This document shows, in pieces, positions 9,834 through 21,600 of a DNA stretch of 64,000 bases (position 1 is its first letter; every line of letters starts with the position of its first letter). This stretch comes from Agelas oroides (lineage: Eukaryota > Porifera > Demospongiae > Agelasida > Agelasidae): the NCBI GenBank assembly GCA_949130485.1, contig OX422197.1:5441193-5505192 (forward strand), in the 5' to 3' direction. The notes under the pieces are model-generated. The model did no database searches. It saw only the letters and a program-made list of their open reading frames with translations, and had not been told where the DNA came from. A program made the position numbers and the translations under genes.

Positions 9834-12800
9834 GTGTTTCCTTGAGTCTCATGGTGTCTCCTTTAGTCTCAATAGGTCTCCCTGGGTCTCATTATGTCTC
9901 CCTGAGTCTCATGGTGTCTCCTTGAGTCCCATTGAATCTCCTTTAGTATCATTATGTCCCCTTGAGTCTCATGGTGTCTCCTTTAGTCTCATTATGTCTC
10001 CTTGAGTCACATGGTGTCTCCTTGAATCTCATGGTGTCTCCTTGTGTCTCATGTTGTCTCCTTTAGTCTCATTATGTCTCCTTGAGTCTCATTATGTCTC
10101 CTTGATTCTCATTAAGTCTCCTGGAGTTTCATTATGTCTCCTTGAGTCTGATCGTGTCTCCTTTAGTCTCATTATGTCTCCTTGAGTCTCATTATGTCTC
10201 CTTGAGTCTCATTATGTCTCCTTGAGTCTCATGGTGTCTCCTTTAGTCTGATTATGTCTCCTTGAGTCTCATTGTATCTCCTTGGGTCTCATGGTGTCTC
10301 CTTTAGTCTCAGTATGTCTCCTTGAGACTCATGGTGTCTCCATTAGTCTCGTTATGTCTCCTTGAGTCTCATTGTGTCTCCTTGAGTCTCATGTTGTCTC
10401 CTTTATTCTCACTATGTCTCCTTGAGTCTCATTATATCTCCTTGAGTCTCATTATGTCTCCTTCAGTCTCATGGTGTCTCCTTGAGTCTCATGGTGTCTC
10501 CTTTTGTCTATTTATGTCTCCTTGAGTCTCATTGTGTCTCCTTGAGTCTCATTATGTCTCCTTGAGTCTGATTATGTCTCCTTGAGTCTTATGGTATCTC
10601 CTTTAGACACATTATGTCTCCTTGAGTCTGATTATGTCTCCTTGAGTCTTATGGTATCTCCTTTAGACTCATTATGTCTCCTTGAGTCTCATTATGTCTC
10701 CTTGAGTCTCATAGTGTTTCCTTGAGTCTCATGGTGTCTCCTTTAGTCTCAATAGGTCTCCCTGAGTATCATTATGTCTCCTTGAGTCTCATGGTGTCTC
10801 CTAGAGTCTCATGGTGTCTCCTTTAGTCTCATTATGTCCCCTTGAGTCTCATGGTTTCTCCATGAGTCTCATGGTGTCTCCTTCAGTCTCATTACGTCTC
10901 CTTGAGTCTCAATATGTCTCCTTGAGTCTCATTATGTCTCCTTGAGTCTCATGGTGTCTCCTTGAGTCTCATGATGTTTCCTTTGGTCTCATTATGTCTC
11001 CTTGAGTCTTATTATGTCTCCTTGAGTGTCATTATGTCTCCTTCAGTCTCATGGTGTCTCCTTGAGTCTCATGGTGTCTCCTTTAGTCTCATTATGTTTC
11101 CTTCAGTCTCATGGTGTCTCCTTGAGTCTCATGGTGTGTCCTTTAGAGTCACGGTGTCTGCTTTAGTCTCATTATATCTCCTTGAGTCTCATTGGGTCTC
11201 CTTTAGTGTCATTATTTCTCCTTGAGTCTCAATATGTCTCCTTGAGTCTCATGGTGTCTCCTTGAGTGTCATGGTGTCTCCTTTAGTCTATTTATGTCTC
11301 CTTGAGTCTCATTATGTCTGCTTGAGTCTGATTATGTCTCCTTGATTCTTATGGTATCTCCTTTAGAATCATTATGTTTCCTTCAGTCTCATGGTGTCTC
11401 CTTGAGTCTTATGGTGTCTCCTTTAGTCTCGTTATGTCTTCTTGAGTCTCATTATGTCCCCTTGAGTCTCATTATGTCTCCTTGTGTCTCATGGTGTCTC
11501 CTTTGGTCTCATTATGTCTCCTTGAGTCTCATTATGTCTCCTTGAGTCTCATTATGTCTCCTTCAGCCTCATGGTGTCTCCTTGAGTCTCAAGGTGTCTC
11601 CTTTATTCTCATTATGTCTCTTTGAGTCTCATGGTGTGTCCTTTAGTCTCATTATATCTCCTTGAGTCTCATGGTGTCTCCTTGAGTCTCATGGTGTGTG
11701 CTTTAGTCTCATTATGTCTATTTGAGTCTCATTGTGTCTCCTTTAGGCTCATTATGTCTCCTTGAGTCTCAATATGTCTCCTTGAGTCTCATTATCTCTC
11801 CTTCAGTCTCATGGTGTCTGCTTGAGTCTCATGGTGTCTGCTTTGGTCTCATTATGTCTCCTTGAGTATCATTATGTCTCCTTGAGTCTCATTATGTCTC
11901 CTTCAGTCTCATCGTGTCTCCTTGAGTCTCATGGTGTCTCCTTTAGTCTCATTATATCTACTTGAGTCTCATGGTCTCTCCTTTAGTCTCATTATGTTTC
12001 CTTGAATCTCATGGTGTCTCCTTTAGTGTCACGGTGTCTGCTTTAGTCTCATATATCCTTGAGTCGCATTGGGTCTCCTTTAGTCTCATTATGTCTCCTA
12101 GAGTCTAAATATGTCTACTTGAGTCTCATGGTGTCTCCTTGAGTCTCATGGTGTCTCCTTTAATCTCATTATGTCTCCTTGAGTCTCATTATATATCCTT
12201 GAGTCTCAAGGTGTCTGCTTGAATCTCATGATGTTTCCTTGAGTCTCATGGTGTCTCCTTGAGTCTCATGGTGTCTCGTTTAGTGTCATTATGTCCCTTG
12301 AGTCTCATTATCCCTCCTTGAGTCTCATTATGTCTCCTTGAGTCTCATGGTGTCTCCTTGAGTCTCATGGTGTCTCCTTGAGTCTCATGGTGTCTCCTTG
12401 AGTCTCATGGTGTCTCCTTTGGTCTCATTATGTCTCCTTTAGTCTCATTATGTCTCCTTGAGTCTCATTATGTCTCCTTCAGCCTCATGGTGTCTCCTTG
12501 AGTCTCATTGTGTCTCCTTTATTCTCATTATGTCTCCTTGAGTCTCATGGTGGGTCCTTTAGTCTCATTATATCTCCATGAGTCTCATGGTGTCTCCTTG
12601 AGTCTCGTGTTTTCTCCTTTAGTCTCATTATGTCTCCTTGAGTCCCATTATGTCTCCTTGAGTCTCATGGTGTCTCCTTGAGTCTCATGGTGTCTGCTTG
12701 AGTCTCATGGTGTCTGCTTTGGTCTCATTATGTCTCCTTGAGTCTCATTATGTCTCCTTGAGTGTCATTATGTCTCCTTCAGTCTCATCGCGTCTCCTTG

Positions 12801-14530
12801 AGACTCATGGTGTCTCCTTTAGTCTGATTATGTCTCCTTGAGTCTGATTATGTCTCCCTTAGTCTCATGGTGTCTCCTTGAGTCTCATGGTGTCTCCTTG
12901 AGTCTCATGGTGTCTCCTTTAGTCTCATGGTGTCTCGTTTAGTCTCATTATGTCTCCTTGAGTCTCATTATGTCTCCTTGAGTCTCATGGTATCTCCTTT
13001 AGACTCATTATGTCTCCTTGAGTCTGATTATGTCTGCTTGAGTCTCATGGTGTCTTCTTGAGTCTCATGGTGTCTTCTTTAGTCTCATTATGTCTCCTTC
13101 AGTCTCATGGTGTCTCCTTGAATCTCATGGTGTCTCCTTGAGTCTAGTGTTTTCTCCTTTAGTCTCATTATGTCTCCTTGAGTCCCATTATGTCTCCTTG
13201 AGTCTCATGGTGTCTCCTTGAGTCTCATGGTGTCTGCTTTAGTCTCATTATGTCTCCTTGAGTCTCATTATGTCTCCTTGGGTCTCATTATGTCTCCTTG
13301 AGTCTCATGGTGTCTCCTTGAGTCTCATGGTGTGTTCTTTAGTGTCACGGTGTGTGCTTTAGTCTCATTATATCTCCTTGAGTCTCATTGGGTCTCCTTT
13401 AGTCTCATTATGTCTCCTTGAGTCTCAATATGTCTCCTTGAGTCTCATGGTGTCTCCTTGAGTCTCATGGTGTCTCCTTTAGTCTATTTATGTCTCCTTG
13501 AGTCTCATTGTGTCTCCTTGAGTCTCATCATGTCTCCTTGAGGCTTATTATGTCTCCTTGAGTCTCATGGTATCTCCTTTAGACTCATTATGTCTCCTTT
13601 AGTCTGATTATGTCTCCTTGAGTCTCATGGTGTCTCCTTGAGTCTAATGGTGTCTTCTTTAGTCTCATTATGTATCCTTCAGTCTCATGGTGTCTCCTTG
13701 AATCTCATGGTGTCTCCTTGAGTCTCGTGTTTTCTCCTTTAGTCTCATTATGTCTCCTTGAGTCCCATTATGTCTCCTTGAGTCTCATGGTGTCTCCTTG
13801 AGTCTCATGGTGTCTGCTTTAGTCTCATTATGTCTCCTTGAGTCTCATTATGTCTCCTTGGGTCTCATTATGTCTCCTTGAGTCTCATGGTGTCTCCTTG
13901 AGTCTCATGGTGTCTCCTTTGGTCTCATTATCTCTCCTTGAGGCTCATTATGTCTCCTTGAGTCTCATCATGTCTCTTTCAGCCTCATGGTGTCTCCTTT
14001 ATTCTCATTATGTCTCCTTGTGTCTCATGGTGTGTCCTTTAGTCTCATTATATCTCCTTGAGTCTCATGGTGTCTCCTTGAGTCTCATGGTGTGTGCTTT
14101 AGTCTCATTATGTCTCCTTGAGTCTCATTGTGTCTCCTTTAGGCTCATTATGTCTCCTTGAGTCTCAATATGTCTCCTTGAGTCTCATGGAGTCTGCTTC
14201 AGTCTCATGGTGTCTGCTTTGGTCTCATTATGTCTCCTTGAGTCTCATTACGTCTCCTTGAGTTTCATTATGTCTCCTTCAGTCTCATGGTGTCTCCTTG
14301 AGTCTCATGGTGTCTCCTTGAGTCTCATTATGTCTCCTTGAGTCTCATGGTGTCTCCTTTAGTCTCATTATGTTTCCTTGAGTCTCATGGTGTCTCCTTG
14401 AGTCTCATTGTGTCTTCTTTAGTATCACTGTGTCTGCTTTAGTCTCAATAGGTCTCCCTGAGTCTCACTATGTCTCCCTGAGTCTCATGGTGTCTCCTTG
14501 AGTCCCATGGAGTCTCCTTTAGTGTCATTA
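9834..14530. repeat. Higher-order block A, copy 1 (about 4.7 kb)
   Basis: An ordered string of variant 20-bp units that recurs at 14710-19990. Shared diagnostic slips include the shortened unit CTCATATATCCTTGAG (about 12050 and 16906) and the 1-bp-short GTCCCTTGAG (about 12294 and 17150). The offset drifts from 4,876 bp at the left to 4,856 and 4,790 bp further right, which shows small unit-scale deletions in one copy. This copy contains the empty site (13986-13989) for the 671-bp insertion found in copy 2. Confidence 0.88.
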
Positions 14531-14709
14531 TGTCTCCTTGAGTCTCATTATGTCTCCTTGGGTCTCATTATGTCTCCTTGCGTCTCATGGTGTCTCCTTG
14601 AGTCTCATGGTGTCTCCTTTGGTCTCATTATCTCTCCTTGAGTCTCATTATGTCTCCTTGAGTCTCATGGTGTCTCCTTGAGTCTCTTGGTGTCTCCTTG
14701 AGTCTCATG
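14531..14709. repeat. Array linking the two block A copies
   Basis: About nine 20-bp units where variant order matches neither neighbour cleanly. They include a partial repeat of the CCTTGGGTCTCATTATG stretch also seen near 13850. Confidence 0.6.
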
Positions 14710-17700
14710 GTGTTTCCTTGAGTCTCATGGTGTCTCCTTTAGTCTCAATAAGTCTCCCTGGGTCTCATTATATCTCCCTGAGTCTCATGGTGTCTCCTTG
14801 AGTCCCATGGAATCTCCTTTAGTATCATTATGTCCCCTTGAGTCTCATGGTATCTCCTTTAGTCTCATTATGTCTCCTTGAGTCACATGGTGTCTCCTTG
14901 AATCTCATGGTGTCTCCTTGTGTCTCATGTTGTCTCCTTTAGTCTCATTATGTCTCCCTGAGTCTCATTATGTCTCCTTGAGTCTCATTAAGTCTCCTGG
15001 AGTTTCATTATGTCTCCTTGAGTCTCATCGTGTCTCCTTTAGTCTCATTATGTCTCCTTGAGTCTCATTATGTCTCCTTGAGTCTCATTATGTCTCCTTG
15101 AGTCTCATGGTGTCTCCTTTAGTCTGATTATGTCTCCTTGAGTCTCATTGTATCTCCTTGGGTCTCATGGTGTCTCCTTTAGTCTCAGTATGTCTCCTGG
15201 AGACTCATGGTGTCTCCGTTAGTCTCGTTATGTCTCCTTGAGTCTCATTGTGTCTCCTTGAGTCTCATGTTGTCTCCTTTATTCTCACTATGTCTCCTTG
15301 AGTCTCATTATATCTCCTTGAGTCTCATTATGTCTCCTTCAGTCTCATGGTGTCTCCTTTGGTCTATTTATGTCTCCTTGAGTCTCATTGTGTCTCCTTG
15401 AGTCTCATTATGTCTCCTTGAGTCTGATTATGTCTCCTTGAGTCTTATGGTATCTCCTTTAGACACATTATGTCTACTTGAGTCTGATTATGTCTCCTTG
15501 AGTCTTATGGTATCTCCTTTAGACTCATTATGTCTCCTTGAGTCTCATTATGTCTCCTTGAGTCTCATAGTGTTTCCTTGAGTCTCATGGTGTCTCCTTT
15601 AGTCTCAATAGGTCTCCCTGAGTATCATTATGTCTCCTTGAGTCTCATGGTGTCTCCTAGAGTCTCATGGTGTCTCCTTTAGTCTCATTATGTCCCCTTG
15701 AGTCTCATGGTTTCTCCATGAGTCTCATGGTGTCTCCTTCAGTCTCATTACGTCTCCTTGAGTCTCAATATGTCTCCTTGAGTCTCATTAGGTCTCCTTG
15801 AGTCTCATGGTGTCTCCTTGAGTCTCATGGTGTTTCCTTTGGTCTCATTATGTCTCCTTGAGTCTCATTATGTCTCCTTGAGTGTCATTATGTCTCCTTC
15901 AGTCTCATGGTGTCTGCTTGAGTCTCATGGTGTCTCCTTTAGTCTCATTATGTTTCCTTCAGTCTCATGGTGTCTCCTTGAGTCTCATGGTGTGTCCTTT
16001 AGAGTCACGGTGTCTGCTTTAGTCTCATTATATCTCCTTGAGTCTCATTGGGTCTCCTTTAGTGTCATTATGTCTCCTTGAGTCTCAATAGGTCTCCTTG
16101 AGTCTCATGGTGTCTCCTTGAGTGTCATGGTGTCTCCTTTAGTCTATTTATGTCTCCTTGAGTCTCATTCTGTCTGCTTGAGTCTGATTATGTCTCCTTG
16201 AGTCTTATGGTATCTCCTTTAGACTCATTATGTTTCCTTCAGTCTCATGGTGTCTCCTTGAGTCTCATGGTGTCTCCTTTAGTCTCGTTATGTCTTCTTG
16301 AGTCTCATTATGTCCCCTTGAGTCTCATTATGTCTCCTTGAGTCTCATGGTGTCTCCTTTGGTCTCATTATGTCTCCTTGAGTCTCATTATGTCTCCTTG
16401 AGTCTCATTATGTCTCCTTCAGTCTCATGGTGTCTCCTTGAGTCTCATGGTGTCTCCTTTATTCTCATTATGTCTCTTTGAGTCTCATGGTGTGTCCTTT
16501 AGTCTCATTATATCTCCTTGAGTCTCATGGTGTCTCCTTGAGTCTCATGGTGTGTGCTTTAGTCTCATTATGTCTCCTTGAGTCTCATTGTGTCTCCTTT
16601 AGGCTCATTATGTCTCCTTGAGTCTCAATATGTCTCCTTGAGTCTCATTATGTCTCCTTCAGTCTCATGGTGTCTGCTTGAGTCTCATGGTGTCTGCTTT
16701 GGTCTCTTTATGTCTCCTTGAGTATCATTATGTCTCCTTGAGTCTCATTATGTCTCCTTCAGTCTCATCGTGTCTCCTTGAGTCTCATGGTGTCTCCTTT
16801 AGTCTCATTATGTCTACTTGAGTCTCATGGTCTCTCCTTTAGTCTCATTATGTTTCCTTGAGTCTCATGGTGTCTCCTTTAGTGTCACGGTGTCTGCTTT
16901 AGTCTCATATATCCTTGAGTCGCATTGGGTCTCCTTTAGTCTCATTATGTCTCCTAGAGTCTAAATATGTCTACTTGAGTCTCATGGTGTCTGCTTGAGT
17001 CTCATGGTGTCTCCTTTAATCTCATTATGTCTCCTTGAGTCTCATTATATATCCTTGAGTCTCAAGGTGTCTGCTTGAGTCTCATGGTGTCTCCTTGAGT
17101 CTCATGGTGTCTCCTTGAGTCTCATGGTGTCTCGTTTAGTGTCATTATGTCCCTTGAGTCTCATTATCCCTCCTTGAGTCTCATTATGTCTCCTTGAGTC
17201 TCATGGTGTCTCCTTGAGTCTCATGGTGTCTCCTTTGGTCTCATTATGTCTCCTTGAGTCTCATTATGTCTCCTTCAGCCTCATGGTGTCTCCTTGAGTC
17301 TCATGGTGTCTCCTTTATTCTCATTATGTCTCCTTGAGTCTCATGGTGGGTCCTTTAGTCTCATTATATCTCCATGAGTCCCATGGTGTGTGCTTTAGTC
17401 TCATTATGTCTCCTTGAGTCTCATTGTGTCTCCTTTAGGCTCATTATGTCTCCTTGAATCTCAATATGTCTCCTTGAGTCTCATTATGTCTCCTTGAGTC
17501 TCATGGTGTCTGCTTGAGTCTCATGGTGTCTGCTTTGGTCTCATTATGTCTCCTTGAGTCTCATTATGTCTCCTTGAGTGTCATTATGTCTCCTTCAGTC
17601 TCATCGTGTCTCCTTGAGACTCATGGTGTCTCCTTTAGTCTGATTATGTCTCCTTGAGTCTGATTTTGTCTCCCTTGGCCTCATGGTGTCTCCTTGAGTC

Positions 17701-18779
17701 TCATGGTGTCTCCTTGAGTCTCATGGTGTCTCCTTTAGTCTCATGGTGTCTCGTTTAGTCTCATTATGTTTCCTTGAGTCTCATTATGTCTCCTTGAGTC
17801 TCATGGTATCTCCTTTAGACTCATTATGTCTCCTTGAGTCTGATTATGTCTCCTTGAGTCTCATGGTGTCTTCTTGAGTCTCATGGTGTCTTCTTTAGTC
17901 TCATTTTGTCTCCTTCAGTCTCATGGTGTCTCCTTGAATCTCATGGTGTCTCCTTGAGTCTCGTGTTTTCTCTTTTAGTCTCATTATGTCTCCTTGAGTC
18001 CCATTATGTCTCCTTGAGTCTCATGGTGTCTCCTTGAGTCTCATGGTGTCTGCTTTAGTCTCATTATGTCTCCTTGAGTCTCATTATGTCTCCTTGGGTC
18101 TCATTATGTCTCCTTGAGTCTCATGGTGTCTCCTTGAGTCTCATGGTGTGTCCTTTAGTGTCACGGTGTGTGCTTTAGTCTCATATCTCCTTGAGTCTCA
18201 TTGGGTCTCCTTTAGTCTCATTATGTCTCCTTGAGTCTCAATATGTCTCCTTGAGTCTCATGGTGTCTCCTTTAGTCTATTTATGTCTCCTTGAGTCTCA
18301 TTGTGTCTCCTTGAGTCTCATCATGTCTCCTTGAGGCTTATTATGTCTCGAGTCTCATGGTATCTCCTTTAGACTCATTATGTCTCCTTTAGTCTGATTA
18401 TGTCTCCTTGAGTCTAATGGTGTCTCCTTGAGTCTAATGGTGTCTTCTTTAGTCTCATTATGTATCCTTCAGTCTCATGGTGTCTCCTTGAATCTCATGG
18501 TGTCTCCTTGAGTCTCGTGTTTTCTCCTTTAGTCTCATTATGTCTCCTTGAGTCCCATTATGTCTCCTTGAGTCTCATGGTGTCTCCTTGAGTCTCATGG
18601 TGTCTGCTTTAGTCTCATTATGTCTCCTTGAGTCTCATTATGTCTCCTTGGGTCTCATTATGTCTCCTTGAGTCTCATGGTGTCTCCTTGAGTCTCATGG
18701 TGTCTCCTTTGGTCTCATTATCTCTCCTTGAGGCTCATTATGTCTCCTTGAGTCTCATCATGTCTCTTTCAGCCTCATG
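14710..18779. repeat. Higher-order block A, copy 2, left of insertion
   Basis: Matches 9834-13989 unit for unit with sparse substitutions and some unit-scale deletions. It is interrupted at 18779 by the 671-bp insertion. Confidence 0.88.
18776..18779. repeat. CATG target duplication, left copy
   Basis: The uninterrupted paralogue at 13981-13990 reads AGCCTCATGG with one CATG. Here CATG occurs before and after the insertion. Confidence 0.8.
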
Positions 18780-18816
18780 CACAGAAAAAAAGAAGTGTGC
18801 TAATCTGACACAAAAA

Positions 18817-18851
18817 GTGTGTCAAAAGTGATGTCTCCAGTTTTGACACAC
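18817..18851. repeat. Perfect 11-bp hairpin inside the insertion
   Basis: GTGTGTCAAAA at 18817-18827 is the exact reverse complement of TTTTGACACAC at 18841-18851, with a 13-nt loop between. The arm sequence is a version of the GTGTG-C/T-C/T-AA motif of the tandem units that follow, so one unit appears inverted. Confidence 0.85.
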
Positions 18852-18890
18852 CTACATGCATGTCAAATTGTTAGGTGTGTCAAAGCTACA

Positions 18891-19016
18891 CATGTGCTAA
18901 CTGGACAGTGTGCCAAATTAGTAGTGTGCTATTCAGCAAGTGTGCTAAATAACAAGTGTGTTATTCTACCAATGTGTCAAAATTGGTGTGCAAAATTAGC
19001 AGTGTGTCAACTGACA
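18891..19016. repeat. Degenerate 16-bp tandem repeat in the insertion
   Basis: Seven or eight units start with AGTGTG or a variant at about 18892, 18907, 18923, 18939, 18955, 18971, 18986 and 19001 (spacing 14-16 bp). The rough consensus is AGTGTGCTAAATTAGC. It is unrelated to the 20-bp satellite. Subterminal tandem repeats of this kind occur in several non-autonomous DNA transposons; assignment here is open. Confidence 0.75.
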
Positions 19017-19450
19017 TGCAGCTGACCCCTCACTTAGTGGGTGGAGCTTTTACATGGAATTTCCAATGAAACACTCTTGACTGTAAGCAAAATATAATTG
19101 TGACATACACTGAGTTGAAAACGTGAATATACTAAAACAAGCAAACAATAGTTATGCTATAACTTACGTTACAGCATTTTATACAAATACGTATGTGATT
19201 GAAGTACTACATTGTACAAAAATGTGTCAATATACTCTATACATACAAAAATGGCATTCAACTATGCATATAATATACATTTTAGTACCTATCAATCAGT
19301 TAGTTGAGTTCAATTGTTAACATCCATCTGTGAAAGAATAGCACATGCAATAATTATTCATATACTAGTCAGGTCATGCAATAGAGGAACTGCAATCATT
19401 CTATTATTCCATTATACAAGTCATGTGGGGCATCTTGGAGGAGAAAACAG
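19017..19450. other. AT-rich right part of the insertion, no gene seen
   Basis: About 430 bp, A/T-rich, with no repeat of note, no tRNA-like or 7SL-like module that I can recognise, and only short frames. It ends at GAGAAAACAG directly before the second CATG. Confidence 0.6.
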
Positions 19451-19454
19451 CATG
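19451..19454. repeat. CATG target duplication, right copy
   Basis: The second CATG. After it the array continues as TGTCTCCTTTATTCTC, exactly as after the single CATG at 13986-13989. Confidence 0.8.
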
Positions 19455-21600
19455 GTGTCTCCTTTATTCTCATTATGTCTCCTTGTGTCTCATGGTGTGT
19501 CCTTTAGTCTCATTATATCTCCTTGAGTCTCATGGTGTCTCCTTGAGTCTCATGGTGTGTGCTTTAGTCTCATTATGTCTCCTTGAGTCTCATTGTGTCT
19601 CCTTTAGGCTCATTATGTCTCCTTGAGTCTCAATATGTCTCCTTGAGTCTCATGGAGTCTGCTTCAGTCTCATGGTGTCTGCTTTGGTCTCATTATGTCT
19701 CCTTGAGTCTCATTACGTCTCCTTGAGTTTCATTATGTCTCCTTTAGTCTCATGGTGTCTCCTTGAGTCTCATGGTGTCTCCTTGAGTCTCATTATGTCT
19801 CCTTGAGTCTCATGGTGTCTCCTTTAGTCTCATTATGTTTCCTTGAGTCTCATGGTGTCTCCTTGAGTCTCATTGTGTCTTCTTTAGTATCACTGTGTCT
19901 GCTTTAGTCTCAATAGGTCTCCCTGAGTCTCATTATGTCTCCCTGAGTCTCATGGTGTCTCCTTGAGTCCCATGGAGTCTCCTTTAGTGTCATTATGTCC
20001 CCTTGAGTCTCATGGTGTCTCCTTTAGACTCATTATGTCTCCTTGAGTCACATGGTGTCTCCTTGAATCCCATGGTGTCTCCTTGAGTCTCATGTTGTCT
20101 CCTTTAGTCTCATTATGTCTCCTTGAGTCTCATTATGTCTCCTTGCGTCTCATGGTGTCTCCTTGAGTCTCATTATGTCTCCTTGAGTCTCAATATGTCT
20201 CCTTCAGCCTCATGGTGTCTCCTTGAGTCTCATGGTGTCTCCTTGATTCTCATTATGTCTCCTTGAGTCTCATGGTGTTTCCTTTAGACTCATTATATCT
20301 CCTTGAGTCTCATGGTGTGTGCTTTCGTCTCATTATGTCTCCTTGAGTCTCATTGTGTCTCCATTAGACTCATTATGTCTCCTTGAGTCTCAATATGTCT
20401 TCTTGAGTCTCATTATGTCTCCTTGAGTCTCATGGTGTCTGCTTTGGTCACATTATGTCTCCTTGAGTCTCATTATGTCTCCTTGAGTCTCATTATGTCT
20501 CCTTCAGTCTCCTCGTGTCTCCTTGAGTCTCATGGTGTCTCTTTTAGTGTCATTATATCTCCTTGAGTCTCATGGTGTGTCCTTTAGTCTCATTATGTTT
20601 CCTTGAGTCTCATAGTGTCTCCTTGAGTCTCATTGGGTCTCCTTTAGTCTCATTATATCTCCTAGAGTCTCAATATGCCTACTTGAGTCTCATGGTGTCT
20701 CCTTGAGTCTCATGGTGTCTCCTTTAGTCTCATTATGTCTCCTTGAGTCTCATTATGTCTCCTTGAGTGTCATGGTGTCTGCTTGAGTCTCATGGTGTCT
20801 CCTTGAGTCTCATGGTGTCTCCTTGAATCTCATGGTGTCTTGTTTAGTTTCATTATGTCTCCTTGAGTCTCATTATGCCTCCTTGAGTCTCATTATGTCT
20901 CCTTGAGTCTCATGGTGTCTCCTAGGGTCTCATGGTGTCTCCTATGGTCTCATAATGTCTCCTCGAGTCTCATTATGTCTCCTTGAGTCTCATTTTGTCT
21001 CCTTCAGCCTCATGGTGTCTCCTTGAGTCTTATGGTGTCTCCTTTATTCTCATTATGTCTCCTTGAGTCTCATGGTGTGTCCCTTAGTCTCATTATATCT
21101 CCTTGAGTCTCATGGTGTCTCCTTGAGTCTCATGGTGTGTGCTTTAGTCTCATTATGTCTCCTTGAGTCTCATTGTGTCTCCTTTAGGCTCATTATGTCT
21201 CCTTGATTCTCAATATGTCTCCTTGAGTCTCATTATGTCTCCTTGAGTCTCATGGTGTCTGCTTTAGTCTCATGGTGTCTCCTTTAGTCTCATTATGTCT
21301 CCTTGTGTCTCATTATGTCTCCTTGAGTCTCATGGTGTCTCCTTGAGTGTCATGGTGTCTCCTTTAGTCTCGTTATGTCTCCTTCAGTCTGATTATGTCT
21401 CCTTGAGCCTCATTATGTCTCCTTGAGCCTCATGGTATCTCCTTTAGACTCATTATGTCTCCTTGAGTCTCATTATGTCTCCTTGAGTCTCATGGTGTCT
21501 CCTTGAATCTGATGGTGTCTCCTTGAGTCTCAAGGTGTCTCACTTAGTCTCATTATGTCTCCTTTAGTCTCATTAAGTCTCCTGGAGTCTCGTTATGTCT
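19451..21600. repeat. End of block A copy 2 merging into a partial 5.6-kb unit
   Basis: Up to about 19990 this follows 13986-14530. From about 19680 it also matches the later half of the 5.6-kb repeat (compare 25220-27206): CATTACG, CAATAGGTCTCCCTGAG, GTGTGCTTTCG, CAATATGCCTAC, CTTGTTTAGTTTC, CCTAGGGTCTC and GTGTCCCTTAG occur in the same order. The two higher-order families therefore share a stretch and are related. Confidence 0.8.

Larger units (their letters stand above)
18780..19450. mobile_element. 671-bp AT-rich insertion flanked by CATG, unclassified
   Basis: A unique insertion from CACAGAAAAAAAG to GGAGAAAACAG. The offset between block A copies rises by exactly 675 bp across it (671 plus a 4-bp duplication), so both ends are fixed to the base. 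The outer ends are not terminal inverted repeats (CACAGAAA against CTGTTTTC), and I see no poly-A tail, LTR or transposase. The left third holds a hairpin and a degenerate 16-bp tandem repeat; the right two thirds are AT-rich, with only short spurious frames. Candidates are a non-autonomous DNA element with a 4-bp target duplication, a Crypton-like or other recombinase product, or templated repair filler. The strand is undetermined. Confidence 0.8.

Noticed and set aside
18819-19025. Cys-rich 68-codon plus-strand frame in the 671-bp insertion
   Set aside because: The cysteines come from the TGTG of the 16-bp tandem repeat. The frame begins inside the hairpin loop and has no domain similarity that I recognise.
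18780-19450. Helitron, SINE or piggyBac identity for the 671-bp insertion
   Set aside because: There is a 4-bp CATG duplication, which Helitrons lack. There is no A/B-box or 3' tail for a SINE, and no TTAA for piggyBac. No terminal inverted repeat is found.
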